A stretch of 64,000 nt of DNA from Heterocephalus glaber (Eukaryota; Chordata; Mammalia; Rodentia; Bathyergidae): the NCBI RefSeq assembly GCF_000247695.1, contig NW_004624805.1:3364967-3428966 (forward strand), given 5' to 3'. Position numbers and translations under genes: made by a program. Shown piece by piece: positions 35,811 through 48,545 of the stretch (position 1 is its first letter; each line of letters begins with the position of its first letter). A model generated the notes under the pieces. The model worked only from the letters and a program-made list of their open reading frames with translations, was not told the DNA's origin and ran no database searches.

Positions 35811-35929
35811 TAGCTACCTCAGATAACAGTAAATAACCCCAGGCAGCATGAGGAGGAGGCTGGAATGAGGAGCAGAGGTGTCACATCTGTAGAGTGGCAG
35901 CCGCGGGCCAGGCTTCGCCCCGTCCCTCC

Positions 35930-36060
35930 CAGAGATTCAGACAGAGCTGACTGCCCTGGCCTGCAGCAGGAGAACTGGGACCCAGAGAGGGGAATCAGCT
36001 CCCGGTTCACACTGATAAGGACTAGCAGAGCTGGAATTCAGAACCAGATCTGTCCGTGTG
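35930..36060 (+). mobile_element. MIR SINE
   Basis: 'gagaactgggacccagagaggggaatcagctcccggttcacactgataaggactagcagagctggaattcagaacc'. Confidence 0.7.
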
Positions 36061-39000
36061 TCTCCAGGACTGTGAGTCTTCCCTGGGGCCATTCGGGCTT
36101 TGGAAGGTACTGGATTCCAAGAGCAGGGGGAGACAGCCTCTGTGCCTGAGGAAGTCGGGGAAACCACAGAGAAACTGTGGTGTTCGAGCTGGGAAATGCG
36201 CCAGGACTTCTTGTTTCCGATTTCTCTCCCTTCGTGCCCCATCTCCTCAGCCAGCAGAGCTCTCAACGATACAAACAGCCTGCGGTGGCATGTGGGCCTA
36301 GGTTCGCTGCCCCTGGCCCTGGCCATGGTGGTCGCCCTGGAGAGGGCATAGCTGTGAAGAGGGCTCTTGCTCATGCTGATGATCTGGCTGTGGGTACAAA
36401 GGGAGGATGCTGGGCAGGGGAGGGGCAAGGGAAGCTGCATGAATAAATAATCCTTCCTTCCAGCCCAGAAAGAAAGGGAAGCCATGAAGCCCTACAGGAA
36501 GCAGATGGTGGCTGGACTGCTAAAGGGTGACGAGGTTTCCAGGCACCGGGCACCATCAGTTCAGGCGAGTCTCTGTGACCAACAAAGGGAGCCAGGGGAA
36601 AAGGGCTTCTTGGCAGCTTTGACAGGTGACCCTTGAGGAGCAGGGATCTGACCATAATAAATTCACTCTTATCGCTCTGATCCATATCGCAGAGCAGCCG
36701 CCATTCCGGCCAGTGACATCTCGTTTGGGTGCTAACGTGTGTCAAGTGCTTCTAATGGGCTCTCGACTGTGTTTCCAGACATGGGCCACAGAGGAGCACT
36801 TAGCTAATTGGTTGCCTGGGCCCTCAATTAGAAAAGTGCATTTCCTGCCAAAGAGCTTCGTGCGTCCTGGGGAAAAGGACGCTGCAGGGCCCCATGGTAG
36901 ACAAATGGCACCTACAATGCCGAGCAGAGGTAAGGTTGCCTGGCTGCATGGGAAAACCAGGACAAAAAGAAGCCCCAAGGAGGTGGCGCTGACATTCACT
37001 GACCTGAGCTTTGGCTTGGTTTCTCTCGAGTGTCAACCGAAATGAAAAACAATAAACAGCAAACAGCCACCAACACATACAGCTGCTATATATGACTCAC
37101 CTTAGAATGCAATTCAGAAAACTCTGGAGCTTGTCCCATTGGAAGACTCTAGTAAGATCTGTGACATGGACAAAACGTCTGCTCTGATATCTGGTGGTAA
37201 GGGCCCCAGAAGGGAGTCCACACCATGAAGGCATTTGAGATTTGTGCTTAAAATTCCATAGGTCAGACCCCCGGAAGGGTCTTCTTTGGTAATATCTGCT
37301 AAGTAAACCAGGGCCGTGTTCCCACCAGCTTCCCCCCTCAGTATTAATAACAGTACCATTCCTATCCGAAACATCTTTTATAATTGCGTAATTACACACC
37401 TCATTTATCCAATTGTTAAGCCAAGAGACTGATTAAATATTAACAACTGCTTGGTTCTCCCAGTGTTATTAGCTGGAACACAACCCTGTAATCTCAGGTA
37501 ACACATGATGGTAATTATCCTTCACGTTCACACTTAGCTGAAACCCGGAGCAGTCAATCCAGATAAGACCGCCTGGTAGAAAATGCATTGCCTTTAAATC
37601 CTGGTTTATCTCCTCTGTCTGGAGCAAGGTGCATCTCCGACCAGCTTGGGGTTTTTAAGAGTAAACCTGAGTTGCTGGGTAATGGCTGGGGATTGAGGCG
37701 GGGCCAGCATAACATACAGCTCAATTCCCGAATGTACAGCCCTCTCCCCTCAGAAATCCAACGGGGCGGGGCTTCAGAAGTTATAATGGGATTTTTCCCC
37801 AAAGCACCAAGGTGGAGAATCTGGCTTAGGTCAGGAATCCCTCATTTTGGAAAACCGTGCTGAGTCCAGCAGTTCCCTTTCTTCTTCCTGCTGAGCTGGG
37901 GACTGGCAGGAAATGGCCGTTTGCTCTCCTGGTGGGCTCTGAGGCTTCGGGCTGGGCCAACCCCTCGGGGAGCTGAGGTTGCGTCGGGTCCCCCGGGAAC
38001 TGGCCTTTCCCTCTCAGGCCAGGCCATCCCCACTCTTCGCAAGCCTAGAGGCCCTCATCTCCACCCGCGTGTCCTTCTCTCTCCCATCCTCCGCCTCATT
38101 CCTCTGATGTCCTGCCCAGGCCTCAAGGCCATTGCCCAGTGGTTCTTCTGCGAAGGACTAATGACTGTGGCTGGTGAGTTTGGAGCAGAAAGGATCAGGT
38201 TTAGGAAGACCATCAAGCCTGGGAGAGGCGGAAAGAGGAGGGAGCCGCTCTGTTTGGGGATGACACCATCTGGAAGCGTGAACCCAGGCCAAGGCCGAGG
38301 GCCTCCCCATGCCGACCCCCAGGGCAGGCATCCTCCCGAGGAGTGGGTGACCAGTCAGTCCTGTGCAGACATCTCACCACAAGGCCACCATGGACATGGA
38401 CTGGGGTCTGTGGACCCTGGAAAGTTTCTACATCACAGCCCCCAGGTGGTGGATGGAGGCCGGGCCTGCTCAGACCCAGGCTGACCAGGTCTGGAGGCAC
38501 CCTGTACCCCAAGTGGTGCCTCACAGGCCCAAGTGAGGCGCTGCAGCACATCTGGAAGGCTGTTATCGTAGAAGGATGACGGCATCAAAGGTAACATGCC
38601 TCCCAGTTACAAAGGATGTGCTGTCATGCTTTGCTGGGCTACTGAGGAGACAGCACTAATGGGAAAGAATTAGTTCATTATTGTCGAATTACATGGAAAA
38701 ACTCCTCTCCACTATTTGCTGAACTTTGGGGAAATGTCTAGAAGGATTTGGGCTCATCTTAAAGATTCATTCATACATTGACAGATACTGATGTGAGGAG
38801 CAAAAGGAGAAAAGAGGAGGGGCAGATTTTGCAGAGTTGATCCTTTGAAACACACCTTCTGGCACAGAGATGCTAGAGAACTGGTGGGGGAACCGCAGGC
38901 TCTTTAAGGCTTCATTTCAAGAGCTTCCAACACACCTATGTCTGACTGCTTCGGAAACGAAGGGTGATAAAAGATGTTGGCCTCTATATCACATACCAAA

Positions 39001-41844
39001 GACCTCCTATTTTAGGTTGAAGAGGAAAGTGAGAGAATAAACAAAAAACAAAAACCAAACCAGTCTCTTTGGCAAAAACCACATCTGTGCAGCAAATTTG
39101 GGGTTTGCGTTTATTGCTCAGCAGGGAAGAGCTGTTTAAATCCTCCAAAGCAAACAGACTGGCACCAGGCCTCTGGGGAAGACTGGGCAGTTTTCTTTTG
39201 ACAACTCATTTGCTGGCTCCTAATTTTACTGTAGGTTTGGGTTGCTGTCTCTGTTTGTTGATTCAACACCAAAGTTGGGGAAAGTTGGATGGGACAGAAT
39301 TGTCCAACACTGAGCTCCCAGATCAGAAGCTCGGGCACTCGGGCTGTCTTTCTGAGCATCTGAGGAGTGGTCAGAGCTGCTTTTAAAAACTGGGAGGCTC
39401 CGCTGAGGGCCCTCACTTGCTGCTTTCTGACTGGACGGCCCTATCTAAGGACTTGCTCTTACATGAACCCAGCCCAGAGGTGCCTCCTCTGCTGTGTAAG
39501 CATCCAGAGGTTTCACTTTGCCACTCTGCAACTTCTTAGGGTTCTGCCTCGTTCTGACCCGCGGGGCGTCAAACTTGTGCCAGTCATTCAGGTTTAGGAG
39601 CAGTCGAAGCCCCTGATGCTGCGTCGGCGGCACAGTACCGGGCCCGCCCTGGGGATTCAGCATTCCCCTGCCTGCCATGCCACGGCACCCCAAGAATGCT
39701 TTTTGCAGCTGGCTGTAGGCATGCAACGCCCAGAGGCACTGAGCCCCAGAGACTTGACAAGCCTGCTGCAGCCCTGCCTCAGAAATGTGGCTCATCTTCA
39801 CACTGGCCTAGGAAAAAGGGCTGAGTTTAAGTGGTTCTGACTTCAGCACTCAGATCATCGCTTTCCCTGAGGTGTGCATCATAGGAGACAATATTACTGA
39901 AGTTGGGTGCTTTCCAAACAGCAGAAATTAATCAAGTTCTCTGATCATTCCTAATGGCAAGAGGGAAGGGAGCATTTGAACATATAATGACAATATTTTG
40001 TAATTGTGAAATCACCAGTGACATTACAAAATGCTCTCAGTGAGCAGATGCATGGTGCGTTTCTGTGTGAGAAGGCAGCCATGCTCAGCAAAAGAGGAAG
40101 CAGCCATGGGTGCCCTTGTCCTCCCTTATCTTCCCCCAAAGAGACCAACTCAAATAGATAATTTGACTAGATTGTTTTTAATTACATCGTAAACATTTCC
40201 CCAAAAATCTGAGATAAAGGTGAACATAAGTCAGTTGGCAATAAAAATGCAGGCTCCAATTCTTCTTGGCTGACAGATGAAATGAGTTTAATATATTCTT
40301 GCTCTGTGGAAACCAGAAATATTTTAAATGGCAAACAACTGAATTCAATTAGCAGACCTTGTTCAAAACAGCTTGGAGACATGCAGGGCGAGGAACTCCT
40401 GTTATCCACCCACCGAGGCACGGGGAACAGCGCAGTTCTCACCGACAGACTCGGTCAGAACAGCAGGGTGGAGTCAGTGCCTCTGCTTCTCCATGCAGCA
40501 TATCTGGCAGACAGATCTGTGAAGAGATTCAGGTGCTAATGTTTTCAATTCCTCACCTTACACAAGTGCTTAATCCACCAGGAAGACACAAAAGCAGAGA
40601 AAAACACTCAGTATTGAAAGATGTACTACTAATGCATTGCTTTCAAATTCAAGTCAATCCCAACAGTAACACACAGTTCCAAAATCCGACCCCCCATAAG
40701 TCAATCAGCAGTCGTCGGTGTGTCTCATCAGGGCTCTCCCACCTGAAGGGTTAGCTCCCCTGTGACACCTGGCCCGGGCTGACATGGGTGTTGGTGACAG
40801 TTTCCACTTTGGGGCATGGAGTATCTGTTTTGCAGGCGAGGCTTTGCTGCGGCATTTAAGGGATGTGTTTTCCATTGCTTTGCATGCTACAGCCCTGGAA
40901 ACATAAATAGTGAGGTTCACACACTGAATTGATGTGACCAGCTATGAGGAAGAGCGGAAGACTGAGCTGAGCAGGAACCACACTGCCACCCGGGCTGCCT
41001 ACCTGGTCCTCCCTTTGCCCAAGTCACTGGTGATTGTGTTTCGTGCACGCAGTGGTCCAGGTTGGCCCTGAGGTTGAGAAGCATGACTTATGTAGGAGCT
41101 CAGAGCACTTGGCAGTTTCCTTAACCTTCAGTGGAAAGATTCTGACAGAGACCTTCAGTATCCATGGTACCTGCATTTAACGTATGAGAACTGAACTCCG
41201 AGTGAGGGAGGGGCAGGCCAGCAGAGGCACCACCTTTCAGTGACACAGGCCCAGTTCTCCTTCAGTGGGAGGACTAGAGAGAGGCCTGGTCCTTCCCGTC
41301 TGCCAGTTCCTCCTAGGGTCTCATCCTGCAGGGGTCTGTGCCTCTGTTCGGCGCCTCGCCCTCACTTCAGTGAGGAATGGAGAAGTGGGGCTCCTGGCGA
41401 GAGATGGGGGAGTCGAGGCTGGTATTGTGGGAAGTGAACGTTTATTTAAAGTGTGGCAGATGCAGAGAAAGCAGAGGGAAACTACCTTCGCAGCAGAGTG
41501 ATGCCCAGGACAGTGGTATCTCATGGGGATGCTCCGTGATAAGAGACATGCTTCATTCTTTAGGGGTCCACTGGTTTCTGAAAATAACTTTCCCTGACTG
41601 GTGGTTGTGACACTTTCATAGGGATGCAGGAGGCACCTTTGCTCAAGCACACGCACACATAAGCACTGATGATCTTACATCTGTCAGCCACAGACCGGCA
41701 CGTGATGATTTAACAGGGTCAGTCATCATGTCTTGCCCTGGGTTTTTGTTTACGTCTCTCTGCCCCTGCACTACCTTCCACTCTGGGAATGTCCAGATTC
41801 TGTGTTCTCCTTTTAAAATTTTGTTCTTCAGCCATCCCTTCCCC
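36061..41844. other. Long repeat-poor intergenic stretch
   Basis: Nearly 5.8 kb in which I recognise no SINE, LTR or LINE, unlike the rest of the window. It includes homeodomain-type words (taattg/caattag) at 36800-36830 and A/T-rich unique sequence at 37390-37560, 38620-38780 and 40150-40380. Candidates for conserved noncoding elements. No coding gene recognised; the plus frame at 37921-38484 has no domain. Confidence 0.45.
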
Positions 41845-41962
41845 ACTTTTTGTTGTCGAGATGGGCTCTTGCTATGTTGTCCAGGCTGGTCTTGAATTCC
41901 TGGGCTCAAGGGATCCTCTTGCCTCAGCCTCCTGAGTAGCTAGCACTACAGCTGCCTACCAC
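41845..41962 (-). mobile_element. 7SL-derived monomer SINE (B1-like)
   Basis: 'gagatgggctcttgctatgttgtccaggctggtcttgaattcctgggctcaagggatcctcttgcctcagcctcctgagtagc' is the reverse complement of a 7SL monomer, without the ID half. Confidence 0.9.
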
Positions 41963-42696
41963 TCCTTCTAGCTTTGCCCCCTCTCTTAATTCAAAACTCT
42001 GTACACTTTCATTCTGAATGCATTGTTAGAGATGTTTCTGTGCACTTAGCGGCATCAGGCATCACTGTAGCAAAAGGTAATACTGGACCTACTCCGGGAA
42101 ACCAGAACAGGCTGGGAGGAAAAACTGATACTGGCTGGAGGTGACAGCTGGATGGAGAAGCTCATACAGAAAGTTCATCCGATGAGGTCCGGGTTGGGCA
42201 GTGAGGCCACCAGCTGCAGGGAGAGATGCATTCTACAGGCTCTGTGGGCGTGGTTCACAGCGCTTTCCCGCCCAGCTTCCATGGGGCTTGGCTCCAGTTA
42301 GTGCAGGAAGAGCGCTGCTAAGGAACAAGGGCCATTGTGAGAAAGCCAGAGCTACCTCCACGCTTGGGCTGGAGTGGAGAACAGCAGGAGCCTTGGCCCC
42401 AGGGAATGACTTCGTTAGTGACGGAGCCTCAGGGGTCAGCTGTGCAGAATCAGGTTGGCCCTCCCAAGGGGAGAGCAGAGAGGGCTCCGCTCAAGGTGGC
42501 ACCTCTGCCCTGGATGTGAGTGCCGCTCCCTCTCAGACACATCCTGGGTGGTCAGCGTCGGGCGGGGAGGTCTGTACACCCACTTACACGAGAAACATGG
42601 GCTGGTGGTGATGGGGAGGGGACAGACTCGGTGTGCTTCAGGCTCGAGGGCTTTTCAGTGGATGTCTTAGAGTCTTATTTTCATTGTCTTCTGCAG

Positions 42697-42801
42697 GAAC
42701 TGTCCAATTAAGACATTTTCCCAAAGATGCTGAAAAAGCTGACAGAAAACCCTGAGGTGATTCGAGAGCTCATGCTGTCTGTCCTGGCACCGCTGCACTT
42801 G
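42697..42801 (+). other. Exon-like segment of unknown gene
   Basis: Preceded by a strong pyrimidine tract and CTGCAG, and followed by a GTAGGA donor-like site. Inside, an ATG at 42727 with A at -3 opens a frame of 25 codons to the donor-like site with no stop (MLKKLTENPEVIRELMLSVL...). The frame would end after 38 codons if not spliced. I do not recognise the peptide. It could be a real short exon, a decayed exon, or chance. Confidence 0.25.
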
Positions 42802-43021
42802 GTAGGAAATTGGCCGGTGTCAGCCGTTGGGCGTTGGCCATGACTTAGACTCCAGAGCTCCAGAGGACGAAAGGTTCAGGTCCAGCTTTACGGTGGGGCC
42901 GGCTGTGCTCACTTTATCCATGACTTGCCCTGCTGATCACACCCAGCCCCAGGTGACAGCAGAAGAGAGCCAGCGGCCTGCATTCGGGAAGATGGTCAAA
43001 CACCCTCACAGAGGGCCTGCC

Positions 43022-43115
43022 TCTTTTTTTCTTTTTTTGGTACCAGGGATTGAACTTGGGTCCTTGAGCTTGCAAGGCAGGCGGTGGAACCACTGAGCTA
43101 AATCCCCGGTCCCTA
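43022..43115 (-). mobile_element. ID-type SINE, same variant as 21166
   Basis: T-rich tail, then 'ggtaccagggattgaacttgggtccttgagcttgcaaggcaggcggtggaaccactgagctaaatccccggtccc'. Confidence 0.92.
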
Positions 43116-44755
43116 AGAATGGATTTTTTTTTCCTGCCTGTTTCATCCATCAGTTTTGCCATCAAATGAAACTCAGTGACATCTTTACAAAATTAAAAGA
43201 CTATTAATGCTGGAGTACGTTGAGGGCCTTTCTGAATAGATTTTAAATTCTTTGTAATACTAGAAGGCCTGTGCTATTTCTGAATGAATTATAACGACAC
43301 TAGCACTGTGCCTGCAGCCTGATGTACTCTCCTTGTCCCCAGAAGAGAGCAGATCTTGGGTTGCAACTGCCCAGTTCTTAGCCACAGTCGACATTAGCAA
43401 ATCGCTGTTCTCCAGCCCTGGACTTTCTCCTCTGAGACTGTCAACAAGGAGGCCAATTAGTGTCCATTATGGCCATGGACTTACGATGTGGAAAATGTCC
43501 CAGTGGTAACTGGACCGAAGTCCTCAATTAATCCCACAGGACCTTGAAAAGCATTTGACTCCTTTGTGATAATTGCATAAGCTTGCAACAAAGGCCCTCA
43601 TATTTATAACAATTATTAATATCATAGTTGTTATTTCCCATATAAGACAGTGAGCATGTCTGAGGTAGTGTTTTAGCACACTGGTGGAAATCAAAGCAAC
43701 ATGAAAGCGGCCAGCAAATTTCCTTCTCCCCACATTCCTTGCATCACCCTTGCCGGAGCCACATTCCCTTCCTGTGTCCATGCGCAGATGGAAAGCTCAC
43801 CTCAGCCCTAGGCGGCAGGTCCACCAGTGGCCGCCTGGCTGCCCTGGGCCAACCCCGAGGTTCTCCCGGCGAGTGCCAGCACTTGGGAGCAGTGTGAGGA
43901 CTTGGAAAGATGCTGCAGGACCTGTGAGTTGCTCCATAAATACTTTTTTGGCAACCTGGGATAGACTTAAACTGTTATAAAAAGGGAAACCAGACCTATT
44001 TTCCAACCTATTTAGCCAACATATTAAAGCTGAACCAGAGGGACCTCAGGAATCCATGCAGGAGAGTGTGAATTAACTAGGTGTCACCTTGGAGTGGTAG
44101 GGCCAAGCCACAGATGAGCGAAAAGCACTGGGCGTCTCAGAGGAGTGGAGGCTGCAGCATTTTGTTGCCTCAGTCAAAGGCAGTCTGGCTTCGGAATCAC
44201 TTCCTGGAGAAATGATGGAAAGATAGATCCCTTTGAAGGACAAGAGGCCTCTTTTCCACTGTGTTCCATCTTTGTGACCTTGCAGGCGGGGCACATGGCA
44301 CAGCTCTCGGCAAGAGCACGAGGCTGGGGGGAGGGTAAGGCAGGAGCCATGCCCATCACAGCCAAATTCATGGAGTGTGAGGGTGGGGAGGCTCTGTGCT
44401 CACGCACTGCCAGAATTTACATCCTGTCCAGAGGACTGATTTCCACTGCCAGCACCCAAGGCCTGCCTGTTGGCCAAAAGATCGCCGAAAGCCTGAGCAT
44501 TAGTTATCCCTTGGCCCGAGGCCACCCTTCAGAAGACCTGTAAGATGCAAATATGTGGAGAGAGGTCAGTCACTCATCCATCCCCAGCAAGGACCCGGGA
44601 GACTGGATGGCGGCCCGGGGAGGCCATAATGACACAGAGAGGGGTCAGAAAGCCAGAAGTCTGTGGCTGCATCGCATTTTGAATTATATTTGCTAAGTAG
44701 TGGAACATGAATTGATTCAGTGCAAGGTAGCTGCTCTTGAAAAACAGGAATTTGA
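43116..44755. other. Intergenic, no feature recognised
   Basis: A/T-rich then GC-moderate unique sequence. Confidence 0.5.
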
Positions 44756-44950
44756 GCCAGGCCAGGTAGTGCACACCTCCAATCCCAGCACCCTGGAAGG
44801 CTGAGGCAGGAAAACTGCAAATTCAAGTGGAGCCTGGGCAACTGAATTAGTAAGACCCTGTCTCAAAAAACAAAAAGTAATGATTAAAAAGGGCTGGTGA
44901 TATAGCTCAGTGCAGAGGTCTTGGGTACAATCCTCAGCACTGCCAGAAAG
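44756..44950 (+). mobile_element. B1-dID dimeric SINE
   Basis: B1 half ('ccaggccaggtagtgcacacctccaatcccagcac...gaggcagg...gtaagaccctgtctcaaaaa'), then ID half ('gggctggtgatatagctcagtgcagaggtcttgggtacaatcctcagcactgcc'). Confidence 0.92.
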
Positions 44951-45359
44951 GAAAGACTCTGAACACAGCCCACTGAGCAATGCATATAATCACATACACG
45001 GTTATTTTTATGCAGGTATCTGTGTATATACATGGATGGATGGATAAACTGGGTTGAAAGTGTCTTTCCTGCTGTGGGCCATTGTATTTGTGGGGCTGTT
45101 AGGCAGGAGGGACACAGGGACAAAGATGCACAGGGCTACCAAAGCTGAGGGGATAGGACTAAGTTTTCCCCTTCATAACTTTGCTACGCCCTGCCCTAAT
45201 GATAATAGCACGTTACCTCTTAGCTGGTAAAGCTGCTTTTCAGTTGAAAAAATAAAATTCAGAAGACCAGTCTTACAAGGCAAAAGAACATGTCCCTCAT
45301 TTCCTTCTTCCAGCACACATCTATCCCTTCTCACCCTCCCCTTCTTCTTTGTAAAAAAG

Positions 45360-46170
45360 CAAACTGCAGAACACTATACTTTGTTCTGCACCTTTCTTCC
45401 TTCACACATTTTCTTTTCAGCATGTAAAGTAATGCTTCACTCTTTTATTCTGGAGCATAATATTCCATTATTTAGGTCAATGTAATATTTCTGATGACAG
45501 TTGTGCTCATTATAAACAATGCTTCAGTGAACATCCTCACTCATCTTACTTACCTTCTTGTTGCTGGGAGAAAATACTCAATGCCCACAAGTTAAAGGAG
45601 GAAAGGTTTATTTTAGCTCACAGTCTGTAGAGGTTTCAGTCCATACTCATAGAGTTGGCTTTAAGGCAGGGTGGAATGGCAGAGGAGAAACAGTTCATGG
45701 CAGGGTGGTGGTCGCAGCAGCAGCAGCAGCAGCAAGCCTTCCTTCCCCTTTTATCCCATCCAGGCTACAAGCCTATTGGTTGGTGCCACCCATACCCAGG
45801 GTGGGGCTTCCCATTATCCACACCCAGAACTATGCTAAACCAATCAGTCTGCTAATTTAATTATCATACACCCTTAGTACATTTTCACACACCCTATATC
45901 CAGCCACCTCTTAAAAGCCCCACCTATGAGCACAAGAGGCTTTGGGAAGACATGGACATACAAGCCATAACACTTGGCTATCTATGCACTTGTACCTTAA
46001 TACCTGTAGGGCGAATTCCTGGAAGTGGGGCTTCTGGTTATGCACAAGGTCTATGCATTTTAGATTTTAATAGACACCATCCCATTTCTCTCCATCAAGG
46101 GTGGACCATAATAATCACGATATTTTGCCATGGACACTGGACCCAGTCTTCCCAACTCATCTAGGCCCAC
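45360..46170 (-). mobile_element. Ancient LINE-1 split by an LTR insertion
   Basis: Left part (45360-45544) carries 'ttctggagcataatattccatta' and 'gctcattataaacaatgcttcagtgaacatcctc'. Right part (45973-46170) carries 'gcacttgtaccttaatacctgtagggcgaattcctggaagtggggcttctgg' and 'tgcacaaggtctatgcattttagattttaatagacacc'. These are consecutive pieces of an L1M 3' region in reverse orientation. Confidence 0.7.
45545..45972 (-). mobile_element. MaLR-like LTR, family A copy 2, nested in old L1
   Basis: Reads on minus from 'tgttatggcttgtatgtcc' through 'cagactgattggttta', 'ggtgtggataatgggaagccccaccctggg' and 'ggactgaaacctctacagactgtgagctaaaataaacc' to 'ccagcaacaagaagg'. Its ends fit TG...CA-type boundaries inside the L1. 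A (CAG)7 tract sits at 45715-45736. Confidence 0.8.
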
Positions 46171-47884
46171 TGGACCTTCTACTGCCAAAAAGTACCCGTG
46201 TCTTGCCCCAGAATTCCTGTCCTCTTGTTTCTCATACTCCGTGCATACTTCAGAAAAGAATAAAAGCCTTTTGAAAGACAGTCTTTTTGGGTATTTGTAG
46301 GATAACTTCTTGGTTATAGTCACGTCAAAAGGTTTGGTTCAATGACTATCTTAGGAAAATTTAACTGTGCTTTAATATAGTTTAACCTGGAGAAGGTAGA
46401 GTGCTAGTTTTCTGTGAACATAGCCATAAATATTACCACACATCCAGAGCTTTGGCATAGTTATGCAACTCATGTGTTTTCCCTGGATCTTGCCATGGCC
46501 AGGTTTCTGTCCTGATAGACATAACCATGCAGGTAGGAATCAGACCATGTTCATTGCTTTGTTCTCTGTAGATGTTGGTAGATCACCTCGTGGTTCTCCT
46601 TGCAACTCGTAGGTATTGATTAAATCCGTATTTAATGAAGGAAGGGAAAATCTTTTTGAGTAGTACTGAGTGGGTATTTGGCTTATCAAAAACATGACCT
46701 ATTATAATACTAATAACTTGCAATTTTGTGTTTGGAACATATTAAAAAAGGCAAGTATTGCCATCCTATTATTAAAGAGTTCTTCACTGTTTAAGCTAAA
46801 GGTGATTGCGGTAATTTTGAAGAGCAAATTTAATTAAAGGAAGAAAGCTGTTTGTCTTCACATCAAAATTAGAAAAGTAATCTTTCCATCACTTTCAGTT
46901 GTCACATTTGGTTTCCTTCAATGGATAACATTTTTCCTAAGAGTAAGCAACACACTGGAATATTTTCACACTTCAGAGTATGGAAAATGTGATGTGCTCC
47001 TAAACCAACATCTGCGTACTAAACACAAGTTTAGAATGTGCTGGAGAAATGGTGATTATAGTTTTATTATGGGGATCACCATGACTATGGCCACATACCA
47101 GAAACAATGAACATTTCACTTCCATAGGTAACATTCTTGCAGAGGCAGAAATAGTTAAAATATGTATTAGATTGCCCCACGAGCCTAGATAAGCTGTTGA
47201 TTGTTCAATGTCAGCGAAGTTCGTATAAAGTTGAAGTGAAAAATCTGTTCTGCTAAATCCCAGTTCATCCTTACCAGGGCACTTTTCTCAGGAAAAAGGG
47301 GCTCAGTGAAAAGGGGAGACTATAAAATATGTGCCTAACAAAGCCTGTCAGCAGCTTGAATGGAGCAAAGCAGTCCGGATCCGAGAGTGCTCATAAATAA
47401 ATGAAGCTGAGCATTTATTGCCAACAACCCTGTCGCAGGGGCCACGGAAGACGGAGCTGCGCAGTGGGAAGGGGAGGAGCCTGCAGCCAGAGAAGGCGAT
47501 GGAACGCCCCCAGCCTTGGTCATTTAGGGTGTGCTGAGGAAGAGACAACTTTCCATACGAGGTGCAGCTTCACAGAGGAGCAGGCAGGCTAAACTAGGGG
47601 AGTCCACGAGAGTGTTCGACAGAAGGGGACAGGAATAAAAATGACTTGTAACAAACCACTACAAGTCAAAAATGCAGTAACTTTTAGAAATAATTTAAAG
47701 CCAAAAGAAAAAGAATCTAGTCTTGCTGGCTGTGGGACATCTTCCCAAGAAGCAAAAATAAGTGAATTGACCCCAAATTTGCCTTGGTGCCTTCCTAGCT
47801 AGCTGTAAGTTTGGTTGCTTCTAATACTGATTTATTCATAAAAAGCACAGCAGCAATTTTGTATTTGGCCGATGCATCCATTTC
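46171..47884. other. Intergenic, no feature recognised
   Basis: A/T-rich unique sequence. The part around 47120-47270 has the look of conserved noncoding DNA, but there is no way to test that here. Confidence 0.45.
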
Positions 47885-47982
47885 CCCCCCAACAAATACT
47901 TACTGTGTATTATTTCATGCGAGGTATTGCGCCCTTTAGGGCTCTGTGCTCAACAAAGGCAGTCCCTGCCTTCGAGAAGCTT
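47885..47982. mobile_element. LINE-2 fragment
   Basis: 'caacaaatacttactgtgtatta..tcatgcgaggtattgcgccctttagggctctgtgctcaacaaaggcagtccctgcc' fits the L2 'aaatatttattgagcgcc...gtccctgccctcatggagctt' block. Confidence 0.6.
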
Positions 47983-48040
47983 CTGTGTGTGCGTGTGTGC
48001 ACGTGTGTGTGTGCACGTGTGGGCACGTGTGCGTGTGCGC
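47983..48040 (+). repeat. GT/GC-rich alternating tract
   Basis: 'gtgtgtgcgtgtgtgcacgtgtg...' alternates purine and pyrimidine for about 60 bp (Z-DNA-prone) and ends in the palindrome TGCGCATGCGCA at 48036-48047, an NRF1-type site. Confidence 0.85.
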
Positions 48041-48399
48041 ATGCGCAGTGACAACAGCCAGACCAGGGGTCAGGGAAGGGCAGGGTAGCTTTCAGGGAGG
48101 GGCTGACCCTCAGAGCTGAGCACTGTGGGCCCCATCGTTAAGCCTGGACAAGAATCACTTGTGCTGTGCTGATTATGAACAGACACAGCACACCCCCATG
48201 GGACCCCCGCGCTACTTTTATTAGTTATTTAAAAATTCAAGTGCACTTTTTGTGAAAGGATGTTAATTTTTGTTGTTCTTAGTTTTTATCCTTAAAATCT
48301 ACTGGAGCTGTTTCAGATTGTCTTTATATGGTATAATATATCTTTTTCCAAATCTGACCAAAACCTAATAAATACCAGCCACCTATTAGTATGTGGCCC

Positions 48400-48545
48400 A
48401 AATGTGCCAGGCATTTTATTTGTATCTCAGAGCCCCTTTACAACCTTGAGGTGGGCCACGACTCTCACTTTACAGGAGGGCATGGAGCCTCAAGATCACA
48501 GGAAATAAGGACTGGAGCACCCCACCCTCCCCTCCGTGGCCTTGG
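48400..48545 (+). mobile_element. MIR SINE
   Basis: 'tgtgccaggcattttatttgtatctcagagcccctttacaaccttgaggtgggccacgactctcactttacaggagg' is a MIR core. Confidence 0.7.

Noticed and set aside
37921..38484. 187-codon open frame on plus
   Set aside because: Low-complexity Pro/Gly-rich sequence with no domain or splice context.
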